Source: JBOCEF01 sp050586345 (GTDB lineage Bacteria > Pseudomonadota > Alphaproteobacteria > Rhodobacterales > Rhodobacteraceae). From it: a DNA stretch of 64,000 nucleotides. Below are positions 61,672 through 64,000 of the stretch, in pieces (the stretch's first letter is position 1; the number at the start of each line of letters is the position of its first letter). A model generated the notes under the pieces. The model saw nothing but the letters and a program-made list of their open reading frames with translations, was not told the origin of the DNA and did no database searches. The stretch lies in the NCBI RefSeq assembly GCF_050586345.1, contig NZ_JBOCEF010000006.1, positions 1 to 64,000 of the forward strand, in the 5' to 3' direction. Both the position numbers and the translations under genes were made by a program.

Positions 61672-62975
61672 GCGCCTTCGACATCGGCCTGCTGTCGCTC
61701 GGCGGGATCTTCGGCCTCGTGCTGCTGGGCCTTTACGTGCCCGTCGCGCTGATGGTCTGCAGCTTCATCGGCGTCTGGGCGATCAAGGGCAAGGCGGCGC
61801 TGGCCTCGAAGCTGCTGGCCCTCGCCGCCTCGGACGCCATCGCGAGCTACCATTTCGGGGTCGTCCCGCTCTTCGTCCTCATGGGCTTCTTCGTGGCCGA
61901 GGCGGGGATCGGCCGCGACGCCTTCCGGGTGGCGCAGGCGCTGCTGGGGCGGATGACGGGGGGCCTCGGCGTCGCCACGGTGGGGGCCAACGCGCTGTTT
62001 GCGGCGATCACCGGCATCTCCATCGCCTCGGCGGCGGTGTTCAGCCGCATCGCGGCGCCCGAGATGATCGCCCGCGGCTACACCCCCCGTTTCGCGGCGG
62101 GGATCGTGGCGGGGTCCTCGGTGCTGGGGATGCTGATCCCGCCCTCGCTGCTGCTGATCCTCTACGCCATCCTCGCGGAACAATCGGTCGGAGACCTCTT
62201 CATCGCCGGAATCCTGCCGGGACTGGTGATGGCGGCGCTGTTCGGCGCGGTGGTGATCGGCATGGTCCGCTTCGCCCCCGGCTTTGCGGGCCGCCCCGAC
62301 CGCGGCCGGGTGGAGGAGCCGCTGGGCCGGGTCCTGCTCGGCGGCCTTTCCATCGCGCTGCTGGTGGGGCTGGTGGTCGGGGGCCTCTATGGCGGCATCT
62401 TCACGCCGGTGGAATCCGGCGCGGTGGGGGCCGCGGGGGCGCTGCTCCTCGGCCTCCTGCGCCGGTCGCTTTCGCGCGAGGGCTTCGGCCGGGCGCTGGT
62501 GGAAACCGGCATGGTCACCGCCTCGATCTGCCTGCTGATCATCGCCGCCGCGATGTATTCGCGGATGCTCGCCTTCTCGGGCGTCCCGCGCGAGTTCGGA
62601 GAGATGGTCGCCGCCTCCGGCCTCGGGCCCACCGGCGTGCTCCTCCTCTACATCCTCGCCGTCATCGCCATGGGCATGATCCTCGACAGCTCCTCGATCA
62701 TGCTGATCCTCGTGCCGCTGATGCTGCCGGTGGTCGAGCCGATGGGCCTCGACCTCGTCTGGTTCGGGATCCTGACCGTCATCGCGGTGGAGATCGGGCT
62801 GCTCACGCCCCCGTTCGGCATATCCGTCTACGTCATCCGGTCCTCGCTGCGGCGCCGCGACCTGCCGCTCGGCGCCATCTTCGCCGGCGCCGCGCCCTTC
62901 GCCCTCGCCATGTTCGCCTGCCTGATGCTGGTGCTGGCCTTTCCCCCGCTCGCCACCGCGCTTATGGCCCATTGA
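61668..62975 (+). CDS. TRAP transporter large permease (DctM family)
   Basis: The 435-residue product has about twelve helices and the DctM signatures GVVPLFVLMGFFVAEAGI, a GIVAGSSVLGMLIPPSLLLI re-entrant loop, IFTPVESGAVGAAGAL and ILDSSSIMLILVPLMLPV. It transports the ligand delivered by DctP using a sodium gradient. Its ATG overlaps the dctQ stop. It is followed after 12 bases by the cyclase gene, so the enzyme is part of the transport operon. Confidence 0.95.
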   Translation: MSAFDIGLLSLGGIFGLVLLGLYVPVALMVCSFIGVWAIKGKAALASKLLALAASDAIASYHFGVVPLFVLMGFFVAEAGIGRDAFRVAQALLGRMTGGLGVATVGANALFAAITGISIASAAVFSRIAAPEMIARGYTPRFAAGIVAGSSVLGMLIPPSLLLILYAILAEQSVGDLFIAGILPGLVMAALFGAVVIGMVRFAPGFAGRPDRGRVEEPLGRVLLGGLSIALLVGLVVGGLYGGIFTPVESGAVGAAGALLLGLLRRSLSREGFGRALVETGMVTASICLLIIAAAMYSRMLAFSGVPREFGEMVAASGLGPTGVLLLYILAVIAMGMILDSSSIMLILVPLMLPVVEPMGLDLVWFGILTVIAVEIGLLTPPFGISVYVIRSSLRRRDLPLGAIFAGAAPFALAMFACLMLVLAFPPLATALMAH

Positions 62976-62987
62976 AGGAGTTTCCCC

Positions 62988-63764
62988 ATGCCCCGCCGCT
63001 TCGTCGACATTTCCGTCGCGCTCGAGACCGACATCGCCTCGGATCCGCCGATCCAGCTGCCCGAGATCGACTACCATGCCCATGCCGAGACGGCCGAGCA
63101 GATCGCCTTGTTCTTCCCCGGCCTGACCGCCGCGGACCTACCGGGCGGCGACGGCTGGGCGGTGGAGCGGCTGCGGATCTCGACCCATAACGGCACCCAC
63201 CTGGATGCGCCCTATCACCACCATTCCACGATGAATGGCGGCGAGCGGGCCTGGACCATCGACGAGGTGCCGCTGGAGTGGTGCTTCAACCCCGGCGTGA
63301 AGCTCGATTTCCGGCATTTCGAGGACGGCTATGTCGCCACCGCCGCGGATGTGGAGGCGGAGCTGAAGCGCATCGGGCACGCGCTGCAGCCGCTCGACAT
63401 CGTGGTGGTGAACACCTCGGCCGGGGCCAAGTACGGCCAGCCCGATTACGTCGCCGCGGGCTGCGGGATGGGCAAGGAGGCGACGCTCTACCTGCTGGAG
63501 CGCGGCGTGCGCGTGACCGGCACCGACGCCTGGTCCTGGGACGCGCCCTTCATCCACACCGCGAAGAAATGGATGGAGACGAAGGACCCGAGCATCATCT
63601 GGGAAGGCCACCGCGCCTCGATCGACATCGGCTATTGCCACATGGAGAAGCTGGCCAATCTCGACCAGCTGCCGCCGACCGGGTTCACCATCTCCTGCTT
63701 CCCGTTCAAGATCAAAGCGGCCTCGGCCGGGTTCACCCGCGCGGTGGCGATCTTCGAGGACTGA
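62988..63764 (+). CDS. Cyclase-family metal-dependent hydrolase (KynB/isatin hydrolase-like)
   Basis: The 258-residue enzyme has the metal-binding signature HNGTHLDAPYHHH, with His67, His71, Asp73 and His77-79. These match the manganese or zinc ligands of kynurenine formamidase and isatin hydrolase. The ERGVRVTGTDAWSWDAPF and late GFTISCFPFKIKAASAGFTRAVAI segments are also conserved. The family hydrolyses cyclic amides, formamides or lactones. An AAGGAG leader precedes the ATG. Being the last gene of the TRAP operon, it probably acts first on the imported compound. The substrate is not known. Confidence 0.9.
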   Translation: MPRRFVDISVALETDIASDPPIQLPEIDYHAHAETAEQIALFFPGLTAADLPGGDGWAVERLRISTHNGTHLDAPYHHHSTMNGGERAWTIDEVPLEWCFNPGVKLDFRHFEDGYVATAADVEAELKRIGHALQPLDIVVVNTSAGAKYGQPDYVAAGCGMGKEATLYLLERGVRVTGTDAWSWDAPFIHTAKKWMETKDPSIIWEGHRASIDIGYCHMEKLANLDQLPPTGFTISCFPFKIKAASAGFTRAVAIFED

Positions 63765-63790
63765 GCGGGGGCAGGGGGGCGCCGGGCGCG

Positions 63791-64000
63791 TCAGGCCGCC
63801 GAGGCGGCCCGCGCCGCGGCGGTGTCGATCCGCGTGTCCCAGCCCTGGCAGAGCGAGGCGAGGGCGGGGGGCGGCGCGCGGTCGGTGAACAGCGCCGCCA
63901 TGTCCCGCAGGCTGCCAACCCGCGCAGGCGCGGAGCGCAGCACCCGCGCGCTCTCGCAGATCAGGAGCGTGCGCCGCGCCTGCGCCATCGCCGCCCGGTG
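63791..64000 (-). CDS. DeoR-family transcriptional regulator, C-terminal part (runs off the window)
   Basis: Sixty-nine codons and a stop are visible on the minus strand; the N-terminal helix-turn-helix lies beyond the window end. The segment AQARRTLLICESARVLRSAP, then RVGSLRDMAALFTDRAPP, matches the end of the DeoR sugar-phosphate sensor domain (family pattern: A-R-R-x-L-L-x-D-x-S-K then L-x-T-D). The usual Asp-x-Ser-Lys reads Glu-Ser-Ala-Arg here, so effector contacts may differ. It converges on the cyclase gene. Confidence 0.65.
   Translation of the reverse strand, partial: HRAAMAQARRTLLICESARVLRSAPARVGSLRDMAALFTDRAPPPALASLCQGWDTRIDTAAARAASAA

Overview
The window is 64 kb of very GC-rich DNA (by eye above 70% G+C). 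It is densely coded, with many ATGA and GTGA start/stop overlaps. The content points to an alphaproteobacterium close to the Rhodobacterales (Paracoccaceae and relatives). Support comes from a polyol operon in the order known from Rhodobacter sphaeroides (smoE-F-G-K-S, mtlK, sugar kinase, HAD), a VPLPA-CTERM-like protein, a DUF1127 protein, a PepSY/cytochrome b561/LuxR trio, TRAP transport and an intracellular PHB depolymerase. No rRNA, tRNA, CRISPR array, IS element or phage gene was seen.

Layout: (1) 0.2-5.5 kb, chemotaxis operon: a soluble four-PAS chemoreceptor, CheR, CheD and a triple-CheW protein, with no CheA, CheB or CheY in view. (2) 5.6-12.3 kb, mixed metabolism: a YaiI-family protein, the PepSY/cytochrome b561/membrane-bound LuxR operon flanked by two related palindromes, a flavin-dependent monooxygenase, a transglutaminase-like protein, a GST and PhaZ. 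(3) 12.9-33.3 kb, one gene for a 6,779-residue secreted protein. Its first two thirds hold eight blocks of exactly seven blade-like repeats each (56 in all), read here as eight seven-bladed beta-propellers separated by about 170-residue cadherin-like modules. A PKD-like domain, fifteen cadherin-like repeats, two Calx-beta-like domains and an RTX-like C-terminus follow. (4) 33.3-34.3 kb: a VPLPA-CTERM protein and a DUF1127 protein.

(5) 34.4-37.8 kb: protocatechuate 3,4-dioxygenase (pcaHG) with a beta-keto acid cleavage enzyme, divergent from an IclR regulator. (6) 37.9-39.7 kb: panBC for pantothenate. (7) 39.9-44.1 kb: an MFS transporter, an amidase and a family-2 glycosyltransferase, all on the minus strand. 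(8) 44.4-54.4 kb: the minus-strand polyol operon, from its SorC-type regulator through ABC uptake and two polyol dehydrogenases to a HAD phosphatase and an FGGY kinase. Imported hexitols would be oxidised to ketoses and pentitol-derived ketoses phosphorylated. (9) 54.7-59.7 kb: a polytopic membrane protein, an HxlR regulator, an uncharacterised permease and a TetR regulator. (10) 59.8-63.8 kb: a TRAP transporter (P, Q, M) with a metal-dependent cyclase/hydrolase. The window ends inside a DeoR-type regulator.

The most unusual element is the giant secreted protein. Secondary points are the triple-CheW protein, the paired GTAAG/CTTAC palindromes, and long GC hairpins placed between binding-protein and permease genes in both transport operons.
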